From Cruorifilaria tuberocauda (lineage: Eukaryota; Nematoda; Chromadorea; Rhabditida; Onchocercidae): a DNA stretch of 64,000 bases. Each line of letters starts with the position of its first letter. The first letter of the stretch is position 1. Shown here one piece after another: positions 52,271 to 64,000 of the stretch. The notes under the pieces are model-generated. The model was not told where the DNA came from. It worked only from the letters and a program-made list of their open reading frames with translations, and searched no databases. Both the position numbers and the translations under genes were made by a program. The stretch covers positions 1-64,000 of the forward strand of contig JABVXU010000243.1 of NCBI GenBank assembly GCA_013365365.1. The letters are read 5' to 3'.

Positions 52271-55200
52271 CTAGATACATTTCTTGATCTCTGCATTTAC
52301 AATATCTCGGATGGCAGAGAAACTGTTGCTCTTCAAGTGAACATATTTATCGCCCCGTACTTCAACCATTTTAAAATATGTCGGACAAACTTCGCACAAC
52401 AAGCTAACAGCTGCTTCGACTTCAACTACAAACAGAAAAATTTTAGCAGTGACAAAACGAATATAATTAAAAGAATTTTACTATGAAAAAAGGAATAAAT
52501 TTATCATGTTATAAAAAGCTCTTTAAAATTACTATATTCAATAAGAATTATTTTTGCAGCTATGCTGTTCATCAATATTCATCAAATTAATGTAAATTCA
52601 CACCTTTCGAAATACTGCCAATACTGAAAGCTAATTTGTCGACTAATTCCACAAATTTCATTGACCCAACTTTCTTTAAATTGTAGTAACTAAAATTAAA
52701 TATAATTCATAGTAAAAATTTTTTTCTCCAACTCGAAGTGATAAAGAATTGAGAAAAACGTATCATATTTTCTATGTGACAGCATTTATCCGGCAATATC
52801 AACTGTTTTAAAATTCGCAAAATCTAAATAAATGGTATATTTGATTCACCTGCAAATACACTGTAGCAATGAGTGAGAAATCCTTTCCAACCTTCCTTTT
52901 CTCTGTTCCATTTCTGGGTTTCGCATCATTTCCAGACGCTTCCGTTCTCGTTCCTTGGCTCGAATCTTAAATTTCTTACATTTATTGAATAACACTATTC
53001 AAGCAGGTTCTATTCAAAACACAAAATGTTGCACGAAATAATGAGATACATACTCTTTCTAGCAGACTTGATTTCGAGGTATTTTTGGTTTCCACATGAT
53101 ATTTCTTCGGCGATAACGGTATGCATTTATCAGCAACAACAGCAACTTTCTTTTCCGGACTTCTGAGTTCTTTGATCACCATCTAAAAGTCATTAAATAT
53201 TAAATCGCTCAAAAATTTGTGAATCTTAGTATCACCGCTTTTAAAAATCATATAATTAGCCTTAAAAAAATTAACCTTAATCTTCTCAGGGAGCGTACTA
53301 CTGCTATCAGGTACTGCTTTCAAATATTCTCTCATCGTTTCAGGCTGACCTGCGTCACCTTTTGGCATTTCAGGTAGTTTTGCGGGTCTGATATCATCCA
53401 CAGCATCAAGATCAAAATCAGGGTGATATCTTGGAAGCTGCTCATCGGGAGAAATCTCAACTAAAATAGCAATCAGAAAGATATAATTAACTAATAAGCT
53501 TAGGTTAATTAACGATATAAAACAACAAAATCAAAAACATACTTCCTTCGTTTTTCAAAAAAGCAGCATGTTGTATATTTACCAGTTTGCGTAAACGATT
53601 TTTGAATTCCAGTTTCCGATGCAAACGACGACCCTCCAATTTTGGTAGACATCTGCAAAGTTATCATACAATATAATTTATACTATAAGAATTACAATCA
53701 TGAAAATAACAATATGCAATATTTTCATTTCATTACGAAGTAAATTGCTGACCCGTCTTTTTTAACTCTGCTTATCACTTTTCATCATGACTTACTAAAT
53801 TTTATGTAACTTGGTACTTACTTAGTAACCATATTTGGTTCACATGATGATTTGATCGGTGAAATCATTTCAAGTTTCTTGGACGGTGAAGTCGTAGGAT
53901 TTCGGGTTTCAGGAATTAATGAGGTTTTGTTAGATGAACTGAATAATGGTTTTACCGGTGAAGATCTCGGCGAACGAGTTTCCTCCACGTTTTTTTTCGA
54001 CGGAAAAACCAGATCTGTAAAACAAAGGAAACCTTGATGATCTTTTTTTTCTACAAAATAGTTTTGCTGTTATTTTCAATTTCAATTCTTTTTCTTAGAT
54101 CATAAAATTTTAAACGATTATTATATTTGAAAATTTAAAAGAAATTATAGCACCATTAATAAGATTCGGCTCAATCACATATTCATATTCCTTGAAAGTG
54201 CAATGCCTCCCACCAATTGGCATCCAACGTCGCTCACATCGAATGTTATACGATTCAGGGTATATCGACAATATCATTGCAAACTGCTGCACATCATAAT
54301 TACTAAAAATGAATATCATTTATCCAGCTAGTTCGAAACACTTTTTTAACCACAAGAATCACAAGAAGACCCATTTTAAACCACCGTAACCTTCCTTTTC
54401 TCACCTAATTCTGCATACAACCAGTCAAATACCTTTTCAATTTACGTTGAACATTAGTCATCACTTCATTCAACGTAATTCGTTTTCCTTGTGTCTCTAG
54501 CCAAGAAACAACCTAAAATCAAATGGAACTTGATTCCAAAACATAAAAACTACCCATAGCAACGACACTGCAGTGCAAAGTTTTGAATCTAGTTTTTTGC
54601 GAGCTGCACTTCTTCCACGTGCTTTACCCATATTAGAAGTACAAAAAACTTTTCAATATGCAATCACATAAATTCAGATCTGGAAGGAAACTTAATATTC
54701 TGAACCATCCTATTTAATTATTTAAATTACACAAACTAAAAATTCCAATAAACGGCTGGATCAACTTTCTGTTAAGTTTCTTAAAACAGATCTTCCTTTT
54801 AACTTTCTCATTTTTCCAAAATAGTTCCTTCAAAAAATGACTTGCCACTTCTGTATAGTCGAACAGGCGCAACAGGCGTTCATATTTTGTAGGAAGTGGA
54901 AGTGTATCTCTTAAAGTCGATTCTGTGCTGCTTTTGATGCTTTCAACCAATTTTACTGCGCTTGACATAATGCTAAGAATTGCATTATTAAAATTCCAGA
55001 AAATAACGCGTGCGAAATTTTATAGATGGACAGGATTTAGCGCAAAAAATATTGTAGTTCAGATTCTACCTAAGGATCGTCTTTATAAAAGTATCAGAGT
55101 TTACATTAAAGTGGATATTCTACACAAAATAAGAGTTCACACGTTAATATCGAACGATATGACTAAAATTAAAAAGTAACTTTCATAAAGTAATTAAACT

Positions 55201-55925
55201 AACAGTCCATTATGAATAAAATTAACCTTAAACTAGCATTATCTGCTTCACCCTCTTCAATTGCAGCAGGTACCACAAAAGACGTGTCGTGCTTAATTTT
55301 ATCGTAGACATCTTCTTGCTTTTCTTTGGACTCAGTTCCTGCCATCTTTTTTGTTCGACATGTAAATGCCTTGTTGTTCTTAGCAACTTCCACATTAGAT
55401 TCATCGTTATCATTATTGCTCCCCTTTATTTTATCATTCTTTAGGACGACCTCTGCCTCACATGTTATTGGTAAGACCCATTCTTGGCTGTTATTTTCAG
55501 CTTCCTTTTCAAATGTTTCAGATGTCTGTGGTGATTTTAAACGAGCCTGTTTGTTGGGTGATTCCAGAGTATGTTTCGTAACTTCTGCCTGCAAAAAAAT
55601 TTCTGTGAAAAATGCGAGTGCAGATGTAAACGGAACTCATTCTAATAAATCGCACAAACAAAGCAAATCTGTTAGTATTTGAGTAAATAGTTTGATAATT
55701 TGGATAGTATCTTTTCTGAAGGGAAATTTAAGTTTATAATTCACTGACCTCATCATTTTCAGCAAACGCGTTAAAACGTTTAAACTTTTTAGTTGGATCA
55801 CGATGAACAGTCCGAAAGTATTCGATTACTTTCGTTTGACCACTCGAAGTCGATGATGCAACTGGGCAATTCATTTGTTCTGCTGCCTTAGAACGAATTT
55901 TTGTTCGCACTTTCTTGGTTGACAT
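52271..55925 (-). CDS. CDT1: CDT1, DNA replication licensing factor
   Basis: Twelve exons, all phases consistent: 55925-55749, 55588-55227, 54972-54804, 54512-54433, 54302-54154, 54014-53822, 53652-53543, 53460-53276, 53182-53054, 52965-52850, 52689-52604, 52425-52271 (TAG); 636 aa. A basic N-terminus carries a PIP box, Q30-TKV-IE-Y36F37. A disordered acidic region follows (60-190). The central geminin-binding CDT1 domain (about 195-312) shows LPLPTKYERLLRLFDYTEVA, SIYPESYNIRCERRWMP and TFKEYEYVIEPNL. Then come a linker with several S-P-x-K sites, the conserved block SPDEQLPRYHPDFDLDAVDD, and the C-terminal winged helix that binds MCM2-7 (LLERIRAKERERKRLE-type helix, RNPEMEQRKGRLERISHSLL). 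CDT1 loads MCM helicase with CDC6 and ORC in G1 and is destroyed in S phase by CRL4-Cdt2 through PCNA. ATG 55925 puts the PIP box near the N-terminus as expected. Confidence 0.93.
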
Positions 55926-58338
55926 TTCTAAAGGATAAAGTGAATTCTCATTTTAATATAAAGATATTTAAACAGATTCTATGAAAACAAATGAAAATCC
56001 ACCATATTTCATATTGGCAAACTTGCATAACTAAAATATTGCTTACATAAATTAATTGTACATAAATGAACGAACATAGAGATCAAAGGCATCTAATTCT
56101 TTCTATCAGTAGGGAAATTTAGCAAAATGATAACTAAGTTTATCGTTGAAACTTTACTATTTAAATAAGTACCAAATTGGTAGATGAAAAGTACAAGAGA
56201 AATCTATAATCATAATCTCAATTAAAAAATGAAACATCTTACATTTCGAAACCAATATCACAGTAACCAAAAATTTTAAGAGAAAAACTAGTGTGCTATT
56301 AGAATTTCTTAACGGTACATCCGAAGAAGTTACAATGAAACAATGAAAGGGAAATATCTTTGCAATTTCATCCCGATCTTTTCTTCATAAAATAATTATC
56401 TAAATTAAGAATTGACAGCTTCCAGCTAACTTCCGGATTAGCAAACTATCCATCCGTCCGGTCTGAAACAGAAATCACCCTTCTCTCTTTAATTTAAATC
56501 ACTCAATTTAACCGCCGCATCTTTCACACTCAGCAATCAATATTCAGAATGGTCTCACGACGACATATTACTGTAACAGTAGAGATAATTGATAGGATGG
56601 AATACCTGAACCTGAAGGGAAGAATTGTCTCTTTGTCAGAGGAATATATCGGAGGGCAAGGCAGACACAGAGAGAGGGGAGAGGTCACGTATGTGGGAGT
56701 ATGACAATGTTACCCAATATGAGTAAGACGGACTTTGGCATTGATTTGCAATTGTTACAGTCACGTTTGTCGTGTCATTAATGTGTGTCACGTTTATTAA
56801 TGTTATGCCGAAAATTGCTTATTTTTATTACAGATGGGATTTATACAAAGAAGAATAGCAGAGATATGTATGGGAAAGACAGATCCCAAAGCAAAGACTT
56901 GAGTTTAGAATAAAAAAGGTCATTCTCAGATTAAAAGTTAGTCCAGAAATGGCATCTAAACCTGTCTTAGGAAATGCTGATCACTGCCAAGATCTGTATC
57001 ACCGAGTAGCCTCTTTTAGTGTTGTGATCGAAATCGAACGAACTGTAACCGATTTTGGTTAAAAAAGAATATCTAGAGCTAACGATCAATTAATCATTCT
57101 CAACTCTAAATTACAAAAGGGATGTTTAGCTTAGTACTTCCATTTTATTTACAAATATCAGTGACCTCCTAGAAACCGTCCACTAAACAGTAGCGTTTAC
57201 TTAAGTCCAATAAATCGGCCACGATAAGTGCAGAAACAACGATATAGCTTTTGCGACCGCACTTGTCCGACCAAGAGAATGCAAATTGCATTCACATCAG
57301 AGCGACGACCATTTATATTCTCATGCAATAAAACTTCGTCAATTTTATTTTAAAAATGAAAAATTTCTGCATAATAGGAACAAAAAACAAAGAACATCTC
57401 CATTTGCAGGCACTGGAATCCATGTAAACGCCACCTGCTTTAATTCCGCCATTTTTTAGCGAATTAAATGCAGAAACTCGACCAGTAGATGCAGAAAAAT
57501 TCTCTGCTGATAAGAAAGTTAGAGATGTTTGTCCGATTAATAATTCAAATTTAATTAAATATTCACGATCATTGCTTGTTTTTAAAAATGAAGAAACCAT
57601 GATTTGGGGTATATTCAATTTCTTATAATAAAGGCTTATTGCTGAAAAAAACGTTCAAAAAACAATTCATTTATAAACTTCATCGCAGAACAATCTGATA
57701 TAGATGAGTCATTACTTATTCAGTGAAGAAAAACACAATTTCCAAATGTTATTCCACAGATACGAGTCTTTTGGAACGACGTGTCTAATCCTTTCATGAA
57801 CTTCAAAAATACTAATATTGGACAAACAAAACATGTGTACATGATATATATATCGCTTATATCGTGTACATAAACCAATAAGTTTTCATCATTAAAACAT
57901 ATAATAAGAACTGATTTATATAACTGATTCTAAATAACAGAAAGTAAGAATGAGCTTTTATGGATAGAACAAAGGTAAGGAGGAAACAAAGAAAGGAAAT
58001 ATGTCGCTAAAATAGGGCTATTTTCTTAATAGATCAATTGAAAGATGTTTTTTTAAATAATTATTGGATGAAGGATTACTAACTTTATAATTTTCTTGAA
58101 CAAATCACTTGAAAGAATCAACCACTATTAAACAGTGTCAAAGCAAATACGTCAATCCAAACAATACAAAAACTTTGTTCCATCTTCCACATATCTACAT
58201 GAAGAGGCCCTTACAATCTTCTCTTCCCTTGGTTCTATATAATCATGAAAACTACAAATCTCAAGATATCCACCTCTGAAAAGGTGTTAAGTTATTATTT
58301 CAAGACTTTCTGTGCTTACTATTTCCGTACTCCTTTTA
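55926..58338. other. Spacer upstream of CDT1
   Basis: CDT1 promoter side near 55.9-56.6 kb and the 3' flank of the next gene near 58.3 kb. The one open frame of note is on the minus strand, 57600-57313 (ATG to stop, 95 codons: MVSSFLKTSNDREYLIKF... to ...FYCMRI). Its central part (STGRVSAFNSLKNGGIKAGG) has protein-like composition, but there is no splice context or family match, so I do not call it a gene. Confidence 0.4.
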
Positions 58339-61300
58339 CTACACAAACAAAAGGAGTACTAGTTGAGATGAAAGACCCGTAACAATTTCACCCTTTAACT
58401 TCTCAACCTTCTCATTTTCCTCCTCTTCCGGTCTGTCGAATTTCGTGCTCGGCGGTCGATGTACCACCATATCTTTATTATAATTCACAGGAATTGATGT
58501 ATAACCACTAGCAATAGTTTCTTGATTATTAGCAGATTCTAATGTAGACGTAGTAGGAAAAGTGTTCTTAAACGTCTGATGTGACTGTGATGTTGAAGAT
58601 GATGGTTTGTTGATACGATTGTTACTATCATCACTTGTCATATTGCTCGTAATGGCACGATGAATATTTGCATCACATACTGTTTCACAAAGTACCGGAA
58701 CATAAACGACAGGACGAGAGTCTAACTGCGAGCGGTTCTCACCAAATTCTTTCATTGAGAGCCATCGTAAATGTGACGAGAAACAACCATCTTCATGCTG
58801 TCGACAATCTGTCAACAAACTATCATTGCTTCGAACCTGTTCATTACACTTCCGACCATCACATTTATTACCTCGAACAATCATTGCTGCTGCACCAGAT
58901 GCACCTGGTCGTTCGATACCGGTTGCCGTATTAAGCCTACTACGCCCGTAAGTAGCCTGAGTAACTCGAGCTCGACATGATAATGAAGAACACGTGAAAG
59001 ATGCACGCATATCAAATGGGTTACAATTTGGTGGCGCTCGGATCCACCTCTCATTCTCTTCCTTTGGTACCAAACGTTCCTGAAATTGAAAAAGTAATTC
59101 ATGGAAAATTATTTCGCAGGGCTTCTGATAAACCTGTAATACTCTTGATTGTTGAATATAATGAATACATAAATTCTTTCGATTTTTTTTTCTATAAATT
59201 TAGATTTAAGTTCACATTTTATGTGCATCATTCCATCCTTTGTTTTCGATATGCTTATAGATCAAGAATTGATCAATCATTGACTTGACTTCAACATCCC
59301 TAATTCATCTGTTACTCTTAACTTCTGCCATCTATCCCTCTCGATTTTTCCAACAATTAAGGTTAAAGCTTGCTAGCAATTCTTCGTTCTCTTTTACGAT
59401 GAGATGATGTTGAATGCTTTGGAAATTTTTGTTTACCAGAAAAATTTGCAGACGAAGAAGAATTAATGTGTTCATTAAGCATCTCGGCGGGAAACAGCGT
59501 ACAATCATATGTTGTCCAGCTCTATCTTTCTTATCAGCTGGATTAATAGCTTCTATTCTTTTCTCTAGATATTATAGATATAAGAAGGGAAAAGAGAAAA
59601 AGAAACTCCGACATGAAAGGGACCGAGAAAGTCGGGTGAATAATTTATGAATAATTCCACAATACTCATACAAGTAGTTAGATAAGAGGAACTGAACATA
59701 ACTCTGTTCTCTCAAAAATACATTTCATTTTTCAGATCAGAAATGATAAATCAATAGTTATTTAAGACGCTAGAAAATCATAACATCCATCCAGAGATGG
59801 TGAAAAAAAAAATAGAGAAAAGAAAAAGGAGAAAAATAACCTAATAGGATAATTGAATGATTTTCAGGCAAATAAAGGTAACATGAACAAAAAAAAAGGA
59901 AGAAATGAAATATGAAGTTCAACAATTCCTACACGATTGCAATAAAAATGCTGCAAAGTGCTGAAAAATTCCATCTCTTCCTTATTTATCATCATTCCGC
60001 TCATCAATGTAATAAAAAGCGCATGAAATGTTTATTAGAGCGAAGAAATTCTTAACGTCTCAAAATATAATCATTTCTCAATCAATAATAAATAAACAAT
60101 CAATATTCTTAAAATGGAAAATGAAATCTTTAAAGTCATAAGTAATTGACTCAAAGAAGGAGACAGACAATATGATATCGAGAAAATGATCCGATTTCTT
60201 TTTTTTCAATTCCAACTGAACTGAATGTTCACAAAGATGCTATGCTAAAATCAATGAAACAATTCGTATAAAATGAGCCAAGTCTCAGTATTTCTATACA
60301 GATTCTTAACGTATGACCTTCCAAAATGCAATTCATAATAACAGCTGATGAAATAATCAATTTAGTTCATTTTGCTTTATATCGTTGATTTAAATGTTGT
60401 TTAACTTTGTCTGTGTGAAAATCAAAAAAAACAATTCATCTTATCGTCTAGATAAATGTATTCAAATTCTGTCAACAATAAAAGGGTGAATCATTCCACA
60501 ATATTTGTAGTAATTCTTAACAGTGAATTATTATACGTTTTCGTTCTTTTTTTTATTTCAAACAAAAATGTTGAAAAAATATAGAAAGGAAGAGAAAAAG
60601 TTCTCCTCCTATCGCAATTTTCATTGAAAAAATTCACCTACATTTATATTTTCCTTCCTCTTACTTATTCCAATTTTTTTCTTCTTTTTTCACAAAATGT
60701 CTGGACGTCTTTTTTTTTATTGCAGATGAACAGATTTTTAGGCCATTTATAAATCGCCAAATGATAGGAGGAATATAAGTGCTGCTCTACTTTTAATATT
60801 CATCCTATTTCTTCTTTTTCGACTAACTTCATTGCAATCGAAACAATCTAACACGTTGAAAGCAATAATTTGATTACTCATGATTATTTTACAACTGATC
60901 CATGATAAAGATGAAGTGTTTGAGTAAATCTAAGATATGAAATTAACTTGACGGAATTATTTTCAATATAGAATTAATTATTCTTGTGAAGAAGGCAAAT
61001 GTAATGTCTGCTGATGATTTTGATGTGTTGTGTGATGAAGGTGAGAGATTGTAACTACGAACAGGTAGGTGATGAAGAAAGAAGTAGACATAACATTACT
61101 GCTCTTAGCTCCCATCATTCAACAATGTTTATAATTTGGTGAATCAATTCAGTTACAGAATCTATTCCATGTCTTCCGCGATCTATTCGTAAAAATATTT
61201 ATAGAAAAAAATTCTGTTACGATCGAAAGCTTACTTCTACAAATCGTCTTCCGACATCTCCGATGATATAGTGAATTTTTTTAATGCGTTCTTTCAACAT

Positions 61301-62898
61301 AATTTTTAGTAACCATGAAAAAAAGGGCAATAGCTAAATTCAATTCTTGCTATCAAAGAATTTGAGAACGGTTTTTTTTCAAGATCTAGTGGGAAAACAG
61401 AACAAATGAGCCAATCACTAGTCGGGAATCACTGTTTTTTTTTGCAATCTTCATAAGATGACAGTAATGTCTTCAAATAGAGACTAAATATTTGTACAAT
61501 ACAGACCTAAAAATAACGAATACAATAAAAGAAAGATTAGTAATTTGCTTAACGGGACAAAAAAACATTTCTCGACTTATCAAATTCAAATAAATACTGA
61601 AATGATATGGTTGCGAAAAAAGCAAAGAGTGAGCGAGAACAAACTTATTTTCTACATACTGAAGGTTCAGATCGAAATATAGGAAAATCTCATTTTTTTC
61701 TGAAATGATTCATTAGCCACCACTGTAGATCAATCTAAAAATCATCATAAGAAAATTATCATACCATGCCGAAATGACCGCTTTCACCATCGGTCAGATA
61801 AACAACCGCTGGATAATTAGTTTGCTGGAAAAAGCCGCAGGATACTGAAGAAGCTACTGGTTTTTGCTTTTGTAAATGGTGTGGATGTTCACCACCACTA
61901 TGTATATTGGGTAAAGCATTATGTTGATAAAGTAATGCCGTTGTTACGGGGGATTTTACCAACTGTTGCTCGCCATCAGTATTGTAGCAGGATTCAGAAA
62001 TAGCAGGATTCGGAAGTATAGTAGTGGGAAGTGAAGTATTTGCCTGTGCTGATGATAAAGTAGGTATGGTAAGTGATAAGGTAGCAGCGGAATGCGGATC
62101 CGTCTGAATGGCTCTCTGCTGGGAATTCTGTTGCAAGGGGAATGAGATGACAGATGAGAAGCCATTGTTGCCAGCAGAAGTAACGCTGTTTGTGCTAGTT
62201 AGAATCCGATTTGTTCCACATCCCGCTCCACTACTTACACTTAGTCGATTCACAAAAGAACTCAATTTTGACCTATAATAAGTAACGTGATCAAGTAAGT
62301 AATCATGAAAAAAGAATGAAAAGAAATAACTGCACGAAAATATCATGAATTTTTAAATCCATCAAGGATTCCTTTTGATAATCAATCAACAATTTATGAG
62401 TAAAAATATAAGAAGTATCCGATAGCATTCGACTAAAAGAACAGAAAAAGGAAATGCAATACACTAATAGACCATTTGAATCACCAATAAATCTAAAATC
62501 AATTTATAAGACCAAATTATTCTATGTAATATTATACGTAAACTTGAACTATACATTTACTAATTAAACTGTAATCGGCACTCATTCAGAATTATTTCAA
62601 GTAAAGAGATTAACTACTAACCATCCAATTTCTAAAATCTCCAATCAATCTGTTGAAGTCTACTTTCCTCATTTCTGGTCTACATTTAAATATATGAGAA
62701 TGAGAGCATCTCTGAGAATTATTCAAAAGGGTGAAAAGTTGTTAAGATTGACTTCGACTGTTTCTATATCTAAGTACCAAACCATTGATATTAATCATCG
62801 AAATGAAGCCCATCTTGAAGTAAGAAGTAAATTTCATTAAAGGGTGAATGGTTCACAGCTGCCGATTCGCTTACACTTACAAATTCCGGATGAATGGA

Positions 62899-62941
<43 letters not shown>

Positions 62942-63270
62942 AGGAAAAGACGAAGCGACTAACCTCGCAATTGTAAAAATCGAATTTCGTTGTCGTAGCG
63001 ACAATTTTTCCAGTTTTTCCTTGCCAAATGATGGTATGGAAGAGGGATCGTCACGCTTAACCTCACCCGTGGCCTCTTCCTTCGTACCGATCGAGGAAAT
63101 CCTCGTTGGATGAGGCTGTCGCTGTTGTAAACTGTACTGATACGGTATAGGTGCTGTTGTTGTTGAATGATGTTGCTGCTGATCGCTTGCGTGTACGTCG
63201 GGGTGATTGTAACGATCAGGGCAGCAGGCTGCAGCTTGCGGCTCATCCAGTCTGCTCCGTCCTTTCACTC
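58339..63270 (-). CDS. Unrecognised Ser/Thr/Gln/Pro-rich protein, 5' end uncertain
   Basis: Three exons in matching phase: 63270-62964, 62272-61765, 59079-58339 (TAG), about 518 aa. Exon 1 product is Q/H-rich (DQQQHHSTTTAPIPYQYSLQ) with a basic end (EKLEKLSLRQRNSIFTIAR). Exon 2 is low-complexity Ser/Thr (SSGAGCGTNRILTSTNSVTS) ending VVYLTDGESGHFGM. Exon 3 starts ERLVPKEENERWIRAPP and has a Cys-containing segment (FTCSSLSCRARVTQATYGRS, GNKCDGRKCNEQV), then disordered sequence, an acidic patch (DRPEEEENEKVEKLKGE) and a hydrophobic end (LSSQLVLLLFV). I do not recognise the family. Exon 1 has no ATG in frame and its acceptor (TTGAG, no pyrimidine tract) is weak, so the true start is upstream: either ATG 63603 (MDECRLLRLLLLLSEGLREG, donor near 63540, phase fits) or beyond the window. 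Confidence 0.6.
61004..61040 (+). CDS. Possible plus-strand first exon
   Basis: ATG 61004 opens MSADDFDVLCDE and reaches a very good donor, GAAG|GTGAGA (exon end 61040). Composition is protein-like. No second exon was found on the plus strand up to 64000, and it lies in the 2.7-kb intron of the opposite-strand gene. It could begin a gene that continues off the right edge, or be chance. Confidence 0.2.
62902..62938. repeat. (AG)n microsatellite
   Basis: Pure AG dinucleotide run of about 18 units, directly downstream (on the minus strand) of the donor that ends exon 1 of the unrecognised gene. On the minus strand the intron therefore starts with a long CT tract. Confidence 0.95.
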
Positions 63271-64000
63271 CTCAAGCTACTCTTCCTTGCTTGTTGACAC
63301 GTTGCTATGGCCTTCACGTGATGTCTCTCCCCTGCACGGACTACCTCTCTAATTCCTTCAAACGTACGCATTTTCAGAAACTCATTACCATATCCATAAA
63401 ATACGTCTAAATAATTAATACTCGCATCTGACTGATATAATGTGCATGGAAATTGTGCAACGTGCATGCATAAGTGAACCCGCACGTCTTAGTGCAACAA
63501 CCACAAATAACCCGCAATAGAGCGGATCTCGGTAACCCTGACCGCCCTCTCGCAGCCCCTCGGATAGAAGGAGTAGCAGCCTCAAAAGACGGCATTCGTC
63601 CATCGTCTGGCTGCTCAATTCAAATTCTCCTCCTCTCCGTCTCTGCCTACTGATACCCTATCCGTCGAGTATATTATCTTTCTCACTCTTTCCATCTATC
63701 TACTGTGTTCCTTTGCTTACTCTGCTGCTTGCAAATCAAGAGATTCAATGTCTGTCGTCCTTTTTTTTGCTCTATTTGCCAAAGTGTTTCCAACTCTAGG
63801 CTAAATGAAAACTACATCGATATGTCATCCCTATTCCTCCCTATCTGTAATGTCTCGACACTCCGACTCATTCGCACACTCTCACTCATCTATTACTTCC
63901 CTTTCATCCAAACAAGTAACGACAAAATCAACAACTGTTTCTTTTTTTTCCCTCTCATACTCCTTGCTAAAATAGCACGTTGTAAGCATGCAAACATACG
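63271..64000. other. Relatively GC-rich flank, probable promoter / 5' region
   Basis: From about 63.2 to 63.7 kb the sequence is clearly richer in G+C and CpG than the rest of the window and has pyrimidine-rich runs further right. This is what a promoter or 5' UTR of the minus-strand gene could look like. A minus-strand frame starting at ATG 63603 may be its first exon. No other gene seen. Confidence 0.4.

Noticed and set aside
55326..55682. 118-codon plus-strand open frame
   Set aside because: Antisense of CDT1 exon 2 continuing into an intron.
62844..63113. Plus-strand frame with a long Arg-Glu run
   Set aside because: The run is the AG microsatellite translated; the rest is antisense of a minus-strand exon.
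62959..63246. Minus-strand ATG-initiated frame MSRKLQPAAL
   Set aside because: It overlaps exon 1 of the unrecognised gene in another frame, and its donor phase leads to a stop at once in the next exon.
1..64000. tRNA, rRNA, SL-RNA, CRISPR, phage or Wolbachia insert
   Set aside because: I looked for B-box tRNA motifs, conserved rRNA stretches and bacterial gene blocks by eye and found none. A tRNAscan or Rfam run would be decisive.

Overview
The window is nuclear DNA from a nematode, most likely a filarial/spirurid species. The basis is very AT-rich sequence, many short exons with GT-AG introns (plus one GC-AG), microsatellites, and animal gene families including a TAX-2-type cyclic-nucleotide-gated channel, TRIM-NHL, TFG, CDT1 and GMPPA. 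There is no operon of bacterial type, CRISPR array, phage or Wolbachia-like gene. The species assignment is inference. All gene models were assembled by hand from splice sites, reading-frame phase and remembered family motifs, without alignment or RNA data.

Layout, left to right. 1-5.9 kb: mostly non-coding, with GA, CT and TG microsatellites and one possible edge exon (204-241, minus). 5.9-8.8 kb, minus: GMPPA, the regulatory subunit of GDP-mannose pyrophosphorylase, 9 exons, about 416 aa. 10.3-13.5 kb, minus: TFG, an ER-exit-site scaffold with PB1 domain, coiled coil and Q/P-rich tail. 15.9-21.4 kb, plus: TAX-2-like CNG channel beta subunit, 15 exons, with one abnormal splice donor. 22.3-25.5 kb, minus: a 7-exon predicted secreted protein of 369 aa that I do not recognise. 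25.5-31.5 kb: no supported gene.

31.5-48.9 kb, minus: a B-box / coiled-coil / NHL-propeller protein (TRIM-NHL type, 18 exons, 777 aa). Its first intron is about 11.4 kb and holds two other genes: a small two-exon gene on the same strand resembling the Pcc1/LAGE3 family (40.8-41.1 kb), and a complete cys-loop ligand-gated channel on the opposite strand (42.6-47.5 kb) related to the GluCl/GlyR group. 52.3-55.9 kb, minus: CDT1, the replication licensing factor, 12 exons, 636 aa, with an N-terminal PIP box. 58.3-63.3 kb, minus: the 3' part of an unrecognised Ser/Thr/Gln/Pro-rich protein whose 5' end is uncertain and may lie off the right edge.

The genes do not form one pathway. They are a typical mix of housekeeping genes (sugar-nucleotide synthesis, secretion, replication, perhaps tRNA modification) and neuronal genes (CNG channel, ligand-gated channel). 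The most notable observations are the nested-gene arrangement, a probable G-to-T change at a CNG-channel splice donor, an implausible 28-nt intron or frameshift in GMPPA, and several small or secreted genes that single-exon ORF finding would miss.
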